Part shown: positions 28,043 through 36,082 of the stretch, piece after piece | How positions within the stretch are numbered: the stretch's first letter is position 1 | How the letters are laid out: every line of letters starts with the position of its first letter | Origin: Betaproteobacteria bacterium | GTDB taxonomy: Bacteria > Pseudomonadota > Gammaproteobacteria > Burkholderiales > Casimicrobiaceae | DNA length: 64,000 nt | NCBI GenBank assembly: GCA_016717855.1 | Contig: JADKEV010000005.1 | Span: 124,001-188,000 of the forward strand | Direction of reading: 5' to 3' | Program-made: the position numbers and the translations under genes | Notes under the pieces: generated by a model | Database searches by the model: none | What the model was told of the DNA's origin: nothing | The model's input: the letters and a program-made list of their open reading frames with translations, nothing else

Positions 28043-28654
28043 ATGTCCATCTTCTCCAACGTAAACTACCTGCACACCGCCGCCAATCTGGAGCAACTTC
28101 CTCCGGAGGGCCCGCCCGAGATTGCGTTTGCGGGCCGCTCGAATGCCGGCAAGTCGAGCGCGATCAATGCGCTTGCAGGCCGCCGCCGGCTGGCGTTCTT
28201 CAGCAAGACCCCGGGACGCACGCAGCAGATCAACTTCTTCACGCTCCAGGGCGGCGGACTCCTCACCGATCTTCCCGGGTACGGCTATGCGAAGGTGCCG
28301 ATGGCGATACGCGGACAGTGGGAAGGGTTCCTCAGCGAGTACCTGCAAACCAGGCAATCCCTGATCGGGTTGGCCTTGATGATGGATGCGCGCCACCCGC
28401 TGACGGAGCTCGACTGGCGGATGATCAACTGGTTCGTTCCCACCGGCAAACCCATCCACATCCTGCTCACGAAGTCGGACAAGCTCTCGCGCGGCGCGGC
28501 CAAGACCACCCTGGTCAACGTCCGGCGAGAGCTCAGCCGGGCGCCGAACACCACGGCGCAGCTGTTCTCGAGCACGACAGGCGTGGGCCTCGACGAAGCG
28601 GAAAAGGTGTTCGGGGCATGGCTGGCAAAGGCGCTCGCGACCACGGCTGCCTGA
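28043..28654 (+). CDS. engB: Ribosome-assembly GTPase EngB/YsxC
   Basis: Essential small GTPase that helps 50S subunit assembly; 203 residues. The G motifs are clear: G1 GRSNAGKSS, G2 region KTPGRTQQINFF, G3 DLPGYGYA, G4 TKSD and the SSTTG end motif. ATG 28043 (MSIFSNVNYLH) matches the family N-terminus; a GTG at 27977 would add 22 poorly conserved residues. A TATTAT box lies at 27968-27973. The following 231 bp contains a set of hairpins (separate entry). Confidence 0.95.
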   Translation: MSIFSNVNYLHTAANLEQLPPEGPPEIAFAGRSNAGKSSAINALAGRRRLAFFSKTPGRTQQINFFTLQGGGLLTDLPGYGYAKVPMAIRGQWEGFLSEYLQTRQSLIGLALMMDARHPLTELDWRMINWFVPTGKPIHILLTKSDKLSRGAAKTTLVNVRRELSRAPNTTAQLFSSTTGVGLDEAEKVFGAWLAKALATTAA

Positions 28655-28656
28655 CC

Positions 28657-28760
28657 CGGAAAAAAAGAAACCCCCGGGCAAAGGGGGAGGCCCGGGGGCG
28701 AATTTGCTTTCGCTCGTAAATCGCGAAAGCGCCCGCTCAGGGAGGGAAAGCGGGCGGACG
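28657..28760 (-). ncRNA. Candidate minus-strand small RNA with intrinsic terminator between engB and hemB
   Basis: Both flanking genes read plus, yet the best terminator here reads minus: a 9-bp stem (28690-28698 with 28671-28679) followed by TTTCTTTTTTT (plus-strand A-rich 28658-28670). Two more perfect hairpins precede it on the minus strand: 28749-28755/28731-28737 (7 bp) and 28723-28730/28706-28713 (8 bp). The loops of the first and last are C-rich (TTCCCTCCCTG and CTCCCCCTTT), that is, they resemble anti-Shine-Dalgarno seeds seen in regulatory RNAs. No clear minus-strand promoter was found upstream, so the 5' end is arbitrary. Read on the plus strand, the same loops contain GGA, as in CsrA-binding RNAs. 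Confidence 0.35.
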
Positions 28761-28807
28761 ATGCTCTCATCCGGTGGATCAGACTTGGACGCCCTCGGGA
28801 AAGTTCC

Positions 28808-28857
28808 TTCCCGGCGCACGGCAACTCACGGATAATTCCCGGTGGCATCACGCCACC
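28808..28857 (+). promoter_or_regulatory. Probable hemB promoter and 5' hairpin
   Basis: TTCCCG (28808-28813), 17 nt and GATAAT (28831-28836) form a plausible sigma-70 promoter with a start near 28843. The transcript would begin in a hairpin, GGTGGC / GCCACC (28841-28846 with 28852-28857, 5-nt loop), ahead of the hemB ATG at 28886. Confidence 0.5.
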
Positions 28858-28885
28858 CCGACATCACAGGATACCGACCCCCATC

Positions 28886-29914
28886 ATGAACTTTGCCGGA
28901 CGCTTTCCTCAAACCCGCATGCGCCGGATGCGCCGCGACGACTTTTCCCGCCGGCTGATGCGCGAGAACCGGTTGACTCCGGATGACTTGATCTACCCCT
29001 GCTTCGTCTGCGAGGGCATGGCCGCGCAGGAGGCCATCGCCTCGCTCCCGGGCATCTCGCGCAAGAGCATCGACCTCCTCGTCCACGACGCGCAGACCTG
29101 CGTCGAGTTGGGGATACCGGCAATGGCGCTGTTTCCCGTGGTTCCCGCGGCCGGCAAGACCGCAGCCGCCGAAGAGGCATGGAATTCCGAGGGTTTGGTA
29201 CCGCGCACGGTGCGCGAACTCAAGCGGCAGTTTCCCGAACTGGGGGTCATCACCGATGTCGCGCTCGATCCCTATACCAGCCATGGACAGGACGGCCTCA
29301 TCGATGCGGGCGACCCATCGGGGTACGTGATGAACGACGAAACCGTCGCCGCGCTGATCAGGCAGGCACTCTCGCACGCCGCTGCCGGCGCCGACATGGT
29401 GGCGCCGTCGGACATGATGGACGGACGCATCGGAGCGCTGCGCACAGCGCTGGACGCGGCGGGTTTCCAGCGGACGCGGATACTCGCGTACTCGGCCAAG
29501 TACGCGTCGAATTTCTACGGGCCGTTCCGCGATGCCGTGGGTTCCAGCGCCAATCTTGGCGGCGGCGCGACCGCGGGTAACAAGTACACCTACCAGATGG
29601 ACCCGGCGAACACCGACGAAGCGCTGCGCGAAGTGCATCTCGATCTGGATGAGGGCGCCGACATGGTGATGGTGAAGCCGGGACTTCCCTACCTGGACAT
29701 CGTCCGCCGGGTCAAAGACGCTTTCGGCGCGCCGACCGCCGTCTATCAGGTCAGCGGCGAGTACGCGATGCTCAAGGCGGCGGCGCAGAACGGCTGGCTC
29801 GACGAACGCGCCTGCGTGCTGGAAGCCCTGACCGCGTTCAAGCGGGCCGGCGCCGACGCGATCCTGACCTACTTCGCCATCGTCGCGGCCCGGTGGCTGC
29901 GCGAAAGAGATTGA
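28886..29914 (+). CDS. hemB: Delta-aminolevulinic acid dehydratase (porphobilinogen synthase)
   Basis: Condenses two 5-aminolevulinates to porphobilinogen in haem synthesis; 342 residues, normal length. The two active-site lysines are K205 in YSAKYAS and K264 in MVMVKPGLPYLD. The metal loop reads DVALDPYTSHGQDG, lacking the Cys triad of zinc enzymes, so this is a magnesium-type HemB as in Pseudomonas and most betaproteobacteria. The N-terminal arm RMRRDDFSRRLMREN is family-like. It is monocistronic by context. Confidence 0.97.
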   Translation: MNFAGRFPQTRMRRMRRDDFSRRLMRENRLTPDDLIYPCFVCEGMAAQEAIASLPGISRKSIDLLVHDAQTCVELGIPAMALFPVVPAAGKTAAAEEAWNSEGLVPRTVRELKRQFPELGVITDVALDPYTSHGQDGLIDAGDPSGYVMNDETVAALIRQALSHAAAGADMVAPSDMMDGRIGALRTALDAAGFQRTRILAYSAKYASNFYGPFRDAVGSSANLGGGATAGNKYTYQMDPANTDEALREVHLDLDEGADMVMVKPGLPYLDIVRRVKDAFGAPTAVYQVSGEYAMLKAAAQNGWLDERACVLEALTAFKRAGADAILTYFAIVAARWLRERD

Positions 29915-29927
29915 AGCGGAACCACCG

Positions 29928-30476
29928 TCAGCCGGCCAGCCGCCGCACTTCCTCGATTTTCCTGCGCGTCCGATCATGCTTGCGGTTCCGGCGCTGCGCA
30001 GTGTCTTGGACCACCAGCCGCACCGGTCCATTCTCGCCATCCACATGCAGGGTCACGGGGGCGGCGCCGGGCGCGCGCATGGGGAGATGAGTGACGTCGA
30101 TGCCGCGGTTGAGCAACGCGATCTCGACGACCTTGGCGTCGTCCGCCAGGATTTCAAGACGAAGCTCGCACCCGGGATAGGCCCATCCCTCCGCGACCGG
30201 GCCGGTGAGCTCGGGTTCGAACTCTTCGAGTGTCTCCATCCATTGCAACGCCTCGGCCAGCAGCTCCGCCAGCAATTCCGGCTGTTCGTCGGCCAGATAG
30301 AGTGCCGCATAATCCCGCAGCGCGGCCTCCAGCTGCATCCGGTCCGGCATCGCCGCCCGTTCGCCGAGGCCGAGCTGCCGCGCCGCCTTGCGGCGGGCGA
30401 ACTGCCAGTCCGTGATCCCGCTTTCGATGATCAGCGCGGCAGCGGCGTGGGCAATCTGCTCGCGCTCATTCGCCAT
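29928..30476 (-). CDS. Conserved hypothetical protein downstream of mrcA
   Basis: A 182-residue soluble protein that I do not recognise by function. The start MANEREQIAHAAAALIIESG gives a globular, helix-rich N-terminus (about 1-95) and a basic C-terminal tail (QRRNRKHDRTRRKIEEVRRLAG) that could bind nucleic acid. The frame is open to an ATG at 30638 that overlaps the mrcA stop as ATGA, which would add 54 low-complexity Arg/Gly/Ala residues; this coupling makes the long form possible. Neither start has a strong Shine-Dalgarno. It lies tail to tail with hemB, 13 bp apart. Confidence 0.6.
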   Translation of the reverse strand: MANEREQIAHAAAALIIESGITDWQFARRKAARQLGLGERAAMPDRMQLEAALRDYAALYLADEQPELLAELLAEALQWMETLEEFEPELTGPVAEGWAYPGCELRLEILADDAKVVEIALLNRGIDVTHLPMRAPGAAPVTLHVDGENGPVRLVVQDTAQRRNRKHDRTRRKIEEVRRLAG

Positions 30477-30634
30477 GCCGCGCTGCCAACGCAAGTGTTC
30501 CTGGGAGCCGGCACCAGCCCCGGCGAGCGGACGCGGCAGCGGGTCAGGGCCGGCTACCGCTCCCGTGTGCCGATTGCGGCGGATCGCGCTCCCGCTGCCG
30601 TCCGACTTTCGCCTGCGTTGCATGCGTATGCGGC

Positions 30635-33085
30635 TCATTGGGCCCGATCAAAGGGCTGGAAGGGCGACGTCTGAGTGCCAAAGCTCCGCTCTGACGCCTG
30701 GGCAGCGGGCGGTGCTGGAGGCGGGGTCGGCCGCAGGGCACCCGTCCCCGGTACTACCGGGGCGAGTGGCGCAGGCACCGGCGCGGGCGCGTTGGCAGCG
30801 ACCGGCGCGGACGTGCTCGGCAGCGCGCTCGGCGCGTCGCTGGGCGGCATCTGGGTCGGAAGCAACGGCAGGGGTGCCGCCTCCCTGGGAGGAAACTCCT
30901 GAAAGTAATAGTCCGTGCCGATCGCGATGACCCCCTCGGGCGCCCGCAATGGCCGTTCCGGGACTCCCTTCAGGACCTTGCTCATGTAGCCGATCCAGAT
31001 CGGCAAGGCGCTGGTGCCGCCCGTCTCGTTGGCGCCGAGTCCGCGCGGCTGGTCGAAGCCGATCCAGGCGATGCCGACCCGCGCGTGGTTGAAGCCGCAG
31101 AACCACGCGTCGATGTGATCGTTGGTGGTTCCGGTCTTGCCCGCCAGATCGCCCCGCCCCAGCGATCGCGCCGCGCTGCCGGTGCCGCCGGTGATCACGC
31201 CGCGCAGCAGCGTGGTCATGACAAAGGCGTTCCGCGGATCGATCACCTGCTCTGCATCCTCGCCGGCGACGACAGGCTCGGTTTTGGCCAGCACGTTGCC
31301 CCGGCCATCGACGATCCTGTCGATCAGGTACGGCGTGACCCGGAAACCGCCATTCGCGAACACGGAATAGGCGGCCGCCATCTGCAGCGGCGTGGCATTG
31401 CCCGCGCCGAGCGCCATCGTGAGGTAGGCCGGGTGCTGCCTGGGGTCGAAGCCGAACTTGGTGGCATAGTCCTGCGCATACTGCGTCCCGATCGCCTGCA
31501 GGATGCGGATCGAAACCATGTTCTTCGATCTGGCCAGCGCGGTCTTCAGCGGCATCGGTCCTTCGTACTTGCCGTCGTAGTTCTTCGGCGCCCACGGCTC
31601 GCTTCCCGTCACCGATGCATCGAAGTACAGAGGCTCGTCGGCAATGACGGTGGCCGGTGTGAAGCCCTTCTCCAGCGCAGCCGAGTAGATGAACGGCTTG
31701 AACGACGACCCGGGTTGGCGAGAGGCGAGCGTGACGTGATTGTATTTGTTGCGGTAGAAGTCGAAACCGCCGACCAGGGAGACGATCGCGCCATTGGCCG
31801 GGTTGAGCGCAATGAAAGCCGACTCCGCCTGCGGCAGCTGCGTCACCGAGTAGCCGCCCTTGTCGTCCTTGAACAGGCGGACGACGGCACCGACCCGCAC
31901 CCGGGTCGCCGGCGCGGCCTTGTCGCCCAGGGCGCGGGCGACGAATTTGAGCCCAGGCTCGCCGACGGTGACGGTCTCGAAGTCATGCAGCAGCACCTTG
32001 AGTTCGCGCGGCCCGGCCTGGGTGACGATTCCTGCGACCAGGTCTTCGCTGTCCGGATGTGCCTGGAACACCTTTTCGGCGACTTCATCGAGTTCGTTGG
32101 GGTCGGCCGGCAGGTTGACGAAGGCCTCCGGCCCCCTGTAGCCGTGGCGGCGATCGTAGTCCATCACTCCGCGCCGCAGGGCGACATATGCCGCCTCCTG
32201 GTCGCGGGTGCGGATGGTGGTGTAGACCTTGATTCCCTTCGTGTAGGCGTCGTCGCCGTAGGCGTCATAGACGACCTGCCGGGCCATCTCGGCAATGAAC
32301 TCGGCGTGCGCCGCTGCGTCCCGCGACTCGGTGCGCACCGCCAGGTCCTCCTCGATGGCCCGCTGATACTGCGGGTCCGTGATGGCCCGCGTCTCGAGCA
32401 TCCGGCGCAGCACGTACTGCTGGCGCTGCCGGGCCCGCTGTGGATTGACCACCGGATTGAACGCGGACGGGGCCTTGGGCAGGCCGGCAAGCATCGCCGC
32501 CTCGGCGGCTGTGAGCTGCTCCAGCGTCTTGCCGAAGTAGATGCGGGCCGCCGAGGCAAAGCCGTATGCCCGCTGGCCAAGGTTGATCTGGTTGATGTAC
32601 AGCTCCAGGATCTCATCCTTGGACAGGTTGGCCTCGATCTTGTAGGCCAGCAGGACTTCGTTCAGCTTGCGGGTGTAGGTTTGCTCCCGGGTCAGAAAAA
32701 ACTCGCGCGCGACCTGCATGGTGATGGTGCCGCCGCCCTGCTTGTTGCCCGACAGCGTGGCGATGGCCGCCCGCGACATGCTGATGTAGTCGACGCCTCC
32801 ATGGCTGTAGAACCTTTCGTCTTCGGCCGCAAGTATCGCCGCCTTGACCAGATCGGGAACTTGTTTGATTTTTACAACAGATCGGCGTTCTACCCCGAAT
32901 TCGCCCAGCAGATCGCCTTCCTCGCTATAAACGCGCAGGGGAATCTTCGGCTGGTAGTCGGTAATTGTCGTTAAGTCGGGAAGTCGGGGGTAAAGCAGCA
33001 TTACTACGAAAAAGCACAAGATGGCCCCGACCGCGCCGACCCCCAGCACAACGGATAGTAGGTAGATGATCCAGCGCTTTAGCAT
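30635..33085 (-). CDS. mrcA: Penicillin-binding protein 1A (bifunctional transglycosylase/transpeptidase)
   Basis: Class A PBP that polymerises and cross-links peptidoglycan; 816 residues. A membrane anchor (residues ~5-30) is followed by the GT51 domain with catalytic Glu in EDERFYSHGGVDY and GGGTITMQVAREFFL, an inserted OB-like region, and the transpeptidase with PGSSFKPF (Ser nucleophile), SKNM and KTGTTNDHIDAWF. The C-terminal ~90 residues are a Pro/Ala-rich disordered tail. It is divergent from pilM with a 150-bp AT-richer gap, an order conserved in beta- and gammaproteobacteria. Confidence 0.96.
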   Translation of the reverse strand: MLKRWIIYLLSVVLGVGAVGAILCFFVVMLLYPRLPDLTTITDYQPKIPLRVYSEEGDLLGEFGVERRSVVKIKQVPDLVKAAILAAEDERFYSHGGVDYISMSRAAIATLSGNKQGGGTITMQVAREFFLTREQTYTRKLNEVLLAYKIEANLSKDEILELYINQINLGQRAYGFASAARIYFGKTLEQLTAAEAAMLAGLPKAPSAFNPVVNPQRARQRQQYVLRRMLETRAITDPQYQRAIEEDLAVRTESRDAAAHAEFIAEMARQVVYDAYGDDAYTKGIKVYTTIRTRDQEAAYVALRRGVMDYDRRHGYRGPEAFVNLPADPNELDEVAEKVFQAHPDSEDLVAGIVTQAGPRELKVLLHDFETVTVGEPGLKFVARALGDKAAPATRVRVGAVVRLFKDDKGGYSVTQLPQAESAFIALNPANGAIVSLVGGFDFYRNKYNHVTLASRQPGSSFKPFIYSAALEKGFTPATVIADEPLYFDASVTGSEPWAPKNYDGKYEGPMPLKTALARSKNMVSIRILQAIGTQYAQDYATKFGFDPRQHPAYLTMALGAGNATPLQMAAAYSVFANGGFRVTPYLIDRIVDGRGNVLAKTEPVVAGEDAEQVIDPRNAFVMTTLLRGVITGGTGSAARSLGRGDLAGKTGTTNDHIDAWFCGFNHARVGIAWIGFDQPRGLGANETGGTSALPIWIGYMSKVLKGVPERPLRAPEGVIAIGTDYYFQEFPPREAAPLPLLPTQMPPSDAPSALPSTSAPVAANAPAPVPAPLAPVVPGTGALRPTPPPAPPAAQASERSFGTQTSPFQPFDRAQ

Positions 33086-33235
33086 AAATGAATATTTGTT
33101 GCTGGAATGCGTATCGCCGAGCCAACACCTGCACTGGGGTGCCTTCGCAAATAAACTTGATTAATCCGATAGCGCATGGTTAAACTTCCAACTGGGAATT
33201 AAAGCAAATTATATGTAACACGACTTAAGCGCCCT

Positions 33236-34327
33236 ATGCTTAAAGAAAAACTGGGTTTGAACTTCGACTTCCATCAGGCCTCGGCGCCGTTGATCGGGTT
33301 GGATATTTCCTCGTCCGCAGTAAAGATGGTGGAACTCGCGGAGACCGGTAAAGGCGCCTACAGGCTCGAGCGCTATGTCATCGAACCATTGCCCAAGGAT
33401 GCGGTGACCGATGGCAACATCTCCAATTTAGAGGCGACGGCCGAGACCGTCAAGCGGGCATACAAGAAACTGGGCTCCCGATTCAAGAATGTCGCCATGG
33501 CCCTGCCGGTGGCCATGGTCATTACCAAGAAGATCGTGCTTCCGGCCGACCAGCGCGAAGAAGATATGGAAATCCAGGTCGAAGCCGAGGCCAATCAGTA
33601 CATCCCGTTCGCGATGGATGAAGTCAACCTCGATTTCCAGATTATAGGCCCTGCGCCAAGCGGCGCCGACGAGGTGGAAGTCCTGATAGCCGCGTCACGC
33701 AAGGAAAAGGTCGAAGACCGGGTCGCGGTCGCCGACGCCGCCGGACTCAAGACGGTCATCATGGACGTGGACTCCTACGCAACGCTCGAGGCCTTCGGAC
33801 TGATCGCGCCCCAGCTTCCGGCGAACGGCCGCGACCAGAATATCGCGATCGTCGACATCGGCGCGCACATGATGCATTTTTATGTAATCCGCAACGGCCA
33901 GCAGCTGTTTTCCCGGGAACAGGCGTTTGGAGGGAACCAGCTGACCCAGGACATCCAGCGCGCTTTCAACCTCTCGACGGAGGAAGCGGAGGCGGCGAAG
34001 CGGAACGGAGGGCTGCCTGACAACTACGAAGTCGACGTGCTGCAGCCCTTTACCGAGACGCTGGCCCTTGAAGTGGCCCGCGCGCTCCAGTTCTTCTTCA
34101 CTTCCACGACCCACACGCAGGTCGAGCATATTCTGCTCGCGGGCGGGTGCGCGCTGATCCCCGGGCTCGACGAAATCGTCGCCAAGCGCACCAACATAAA
34201 CACGCTTGTCGCAAATCCCTTCAGCGGAATGGGGCAGCCGGCGAAAATCCGGCCGCAGCAACTGGCGGCGGACGCGCCCATGCTGCTGATCGCGACCGGC
34301 CTGGCGCTGCGCAGGTTCGATCCATGA
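33236..34327 (+). CDS. pilM: Type IV pilus assembly protein PilM
   Basis: Actin-like cytoplasmic ATPase fold that binds the PilN N-terminus and supports the pilus alignment complex; 363 residues. LIGLDISSSAVKMVEL is the phosphate-1 segment, AIVDIGAHMMHFYVI phosphate-2, and ILLAGGCALIPGLDE the adenosine motif. First gene of pilMNOPQ, which are chained by ATGA overlaps. The upstream gap 33086-33235 is AT-richer than the genes, with TTATAT at 33209-33214 as a weak -10 candidate. Confidence 0.96.
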   Translation: MLKEKLGLNFDFHQASAPLIGLDISSSAVKMVELAETGKGAYRLERYVIEPLPKDAVTDGNISNLEATAETVKRAYKKLGSRFKNVAMALPVAMVITKKIVLPADQREEDMEIQVEAEANQYIPFAMDEVNLDFQIIGPAPSGADEVEVLIAASRKEKVEDRVAVADAAGLKTVIMDVDSYATLEAFGLIAPQLPANGRDQNIAIVDIGAHMMHFYVIRNGQQLFSREQAFGGNQLTQDIQRAFNLSTEEAEAAKRNGGLPDNYEVDVLQPFTETLALEVARALQFFFTSTTHTQVEHILLAGGCALIPGLDEIVAKRTNINTLVANPFSGMGQPAKIRPQQLAADAPMLLIATGLALRRFDP

Positions 34328-34917
34328 GCGGCACGCGCATCAACCTGCTTCCGCATCGCGAGCTCAAGCGGGCCGCGCGCAAGCGGGAGTTCGTTTTTGT
34401 CGCGGCGGGAACCGTCATCTTCGCGCTGGCAACGGCATTCCTTGCGCATACGATCCTGGCCGGAATGGTCGAGTCGCAGATGAACAAGAACAAGTTCCTG
34501 AAAGCGGAAATCGCGAAGGTCGACAAGGAGATCGAGGAGATCCAGCGCCTCAAGGAGCAGACCGCGGCATTGCTCGCCCGGAAGCAGATCGTGGAGACAC
34601 TGCAGGCAAACCGGACCGAAGCGGTGCATCTGCTCGATCAACTCGTGCGCCAGCTTCCGGATGGAATCTACCTGAAGTCCGTCAAGCAGAACGTCGACAA
34701 GATCAACCTGACCGGCTACGCGCAGTCGAACGCCCGGATCGCGACATTGATGCGCAACCTCGACACCTCTCCATGGCTGACCAGGGCAGAGCTCGTCGAA
34801 ACCAAGGCTGTCCAGCTCAACAGCCTGCGCGTCAATGAGTTCAGCCTCAATATCCAGCTCAAGCGCGACCAGCCGCCCGACGCCGGCAAGCCGGCCGCGA
34901 AGGAGAAGGGAGCATGA
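34324..34917 (+). CDS. pilN: Type IV pilus assembly protein PilN
   Basis: Bitopic inner-membrane protein, 197 residues. The conserved cytoplasmic N-terminus MSGTRINLLPHRELKRAARK binds PilM, one membrane segment follows (about 23-45), then a coiled coil (KAEIAKVDKEIEEIQRLKEQ) and a ferredoxin-like periplasmic domain. It forms a heterodimer with PilO. It overlaps pilM and pilO by ATGA at both ends. Confidence 0.95.
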   Translation: MSGTRINLLPHRELKRAARKREFVFVAAGTVIFALATAFLAHTILAGMVESQMNKNKFLKAEIAKVDKEIEEIQRLKEQTAALLARKQIVETLQANRTEAVHLLDQLVRQLPDGIYLKSVKQNVDKINLTGYAQSNARIATLMRNLDTSPWLTRAELVETKAVQLNSLRVNEFSLNIQLKRDQPPDAGKPAAKEKGA

Positions 34918-35534
34918 ACTGGTTCGAGAACTTCCGCCGCCTCAATCCCCGTGAAATCGGCATCTGGCCCTGGGGAGCGAAGCTTTTTGTGTTGTTCATG
35001 TTGTTCCTCATCCTGATGATTTTCGCCGCGCTGCTGGACTGGCGAGATCAGTGGGACCAGCTTGAGGCCGGTCAGAAGGAAGAAGAGTCGCTGCGGCAAA
35101 GCTGGGTCGTCAAGAAGCAGCAAGCCGTCAATCTCGACGCCTATCGTCAGCAGCTGAAGGACATCGAGCAGCAATTCGGCGCGCTCCTCAAGCAACTGCC
35201 CAACCGGTCCGAAGTCGACGCGTTGCTGACCGACATCAACCAGGCGGGGCTTGGCCGCGGGCTGGAGTTCGAGCTCTTCCGTCCCGGCGCGCAGCGCGTC
35301 GCCGACTTCTATTCGGAGCTTCCGATCCAGATCAAGGTCACCGGCAGCTACCATGACATGGGCGCGTTTGCGAGCGACGTTGCCCAGCTTTCCCGCATCG
35401 TCACGCTCAACAACATCACCATACAGACCGAGAAAAACGGCCTGTCCATGGAAGCCATCGCCAAGACCTTCCGCTATCTCGACGATGAAGAGATCGCCGC
35501 GCAGCGGAAGGCCGTGAAGGGAGCGCCGAAATGA
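34914..35534 (+). CDS. pilO: Type IV pilus assembly protein PilO
   Basis: Inner-membrane partner of PilN, 206 residues. A short cytoplasmic N-terminus is followed by one membrane helix (about 24-42), a coiled-coil stretch (AYRQQLKDIEQQFGALLKQL) and a periplasmic ferredoxin-like domain with FELFRPGAQRVADFYSELPI and VTGSYHDMGAF, both diagnostic. It overlaps pilN and pilP by 4 nt. Confidence 0.95.
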   Translation: MNWFENFRRLNPREIGIWPWGAKLFVLFMLFLILMIFAALLDWRDQWDQLEAGQKEEESLRQSWVVKKQQAVNLDAYRQQLKDIEQQFGALLKQLPNRSEVDALLTDINQAGLGRGLEFELFRPGAQRVADFYSELPIQIKVTGSYHDMGAFASDVAQLSRIVTLNNITIQTEKNGLSMEAIAKTFRYLDDEEIAAQRKAVKGAPK

Positions 35535-36082
35535 CAGCGGCGCCGGATCGCGCGGCTTCGTGGGTGCGCGCCGTGGTTCTCGCGGCGCTGTTGCCCATCG
35601 TGCTGGCCGGATGCGGCCGCGATCCCAACCTGGAACTGCGGCAATGGATGGAGGAGCAGACGAAGTCGATGAAAGGCAAGGTCGACACGCTGCCCATCGT
35701 CAAGCCGTATGTGCCGTTCGCCTACAACGCCTTCGACTTGCCGGACCCGTTCAAGCCGAGGAAGATCGAACCGGCCCGCGGCTCCAGCAAGCTCGCGCCC
35801 GACCTGAACCGCCGCAAGGAGCCTTTGGAAGCCTACCCGATCGAATCGCTGAAGATGGTCGGCACGCTGCAGCAGAAGCAGACGATGTATGCCTTGGTCC
35901 GGACCAACGAAAAGACCGTGTACCAGGTCAAGGCCGGCAACTACATGGGGCAGAATTTCGGGATCATCACCACGGTCACGGATGGCGAAATCAGACTAAG
36001 AGAGCTCGTGCAGGACAGTTCCGGCGATTGGGCCGAAAGGCAAAGCCGGCTGCTGTTGGACGATCAGGAGCAAAAGAAATGA
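35531..36082 (+). CDS. pilP: Type IV pilus lipoprotein PilP
   Basis: Inner-membrane-anchored lipoprotein, 183 residues, joining PilNO to the PilQ secretin. The signal peptide ends in the lipobox LAGC (Cys at about residue 32). A Pro-rich linker (PDPFKPRKIEP) precedes the beta-sandwich domain with LKMVGTLQQKQTMYALVRTN and GNYMGQNFGII. The stop overlaps the pilQ start (ATGA). Confidence 0.95.
   Translation: MTAAPDRAASWVRAVVLAALLPIVLAGCGRDPNLELRQWMEEQTKSMKGKVDTLPIVKPYVPFAYNAFDLPDPFKPRKIEPARGSSKLAPDLNRRKEPLEAYPIESLKMVGTLQQKQTMYALVRTNEKTVYQVKAGNYMGQNFGIITTVTDGEIRLRELVQDSSGDWAERQSRLLLDDQEQKK

Noticed and set aside
31085..32974. 629-codon plus-strand frame opposite mrcA
   Set aside because: Antisense shadow of the PBP1A gene; no family-like sequence.
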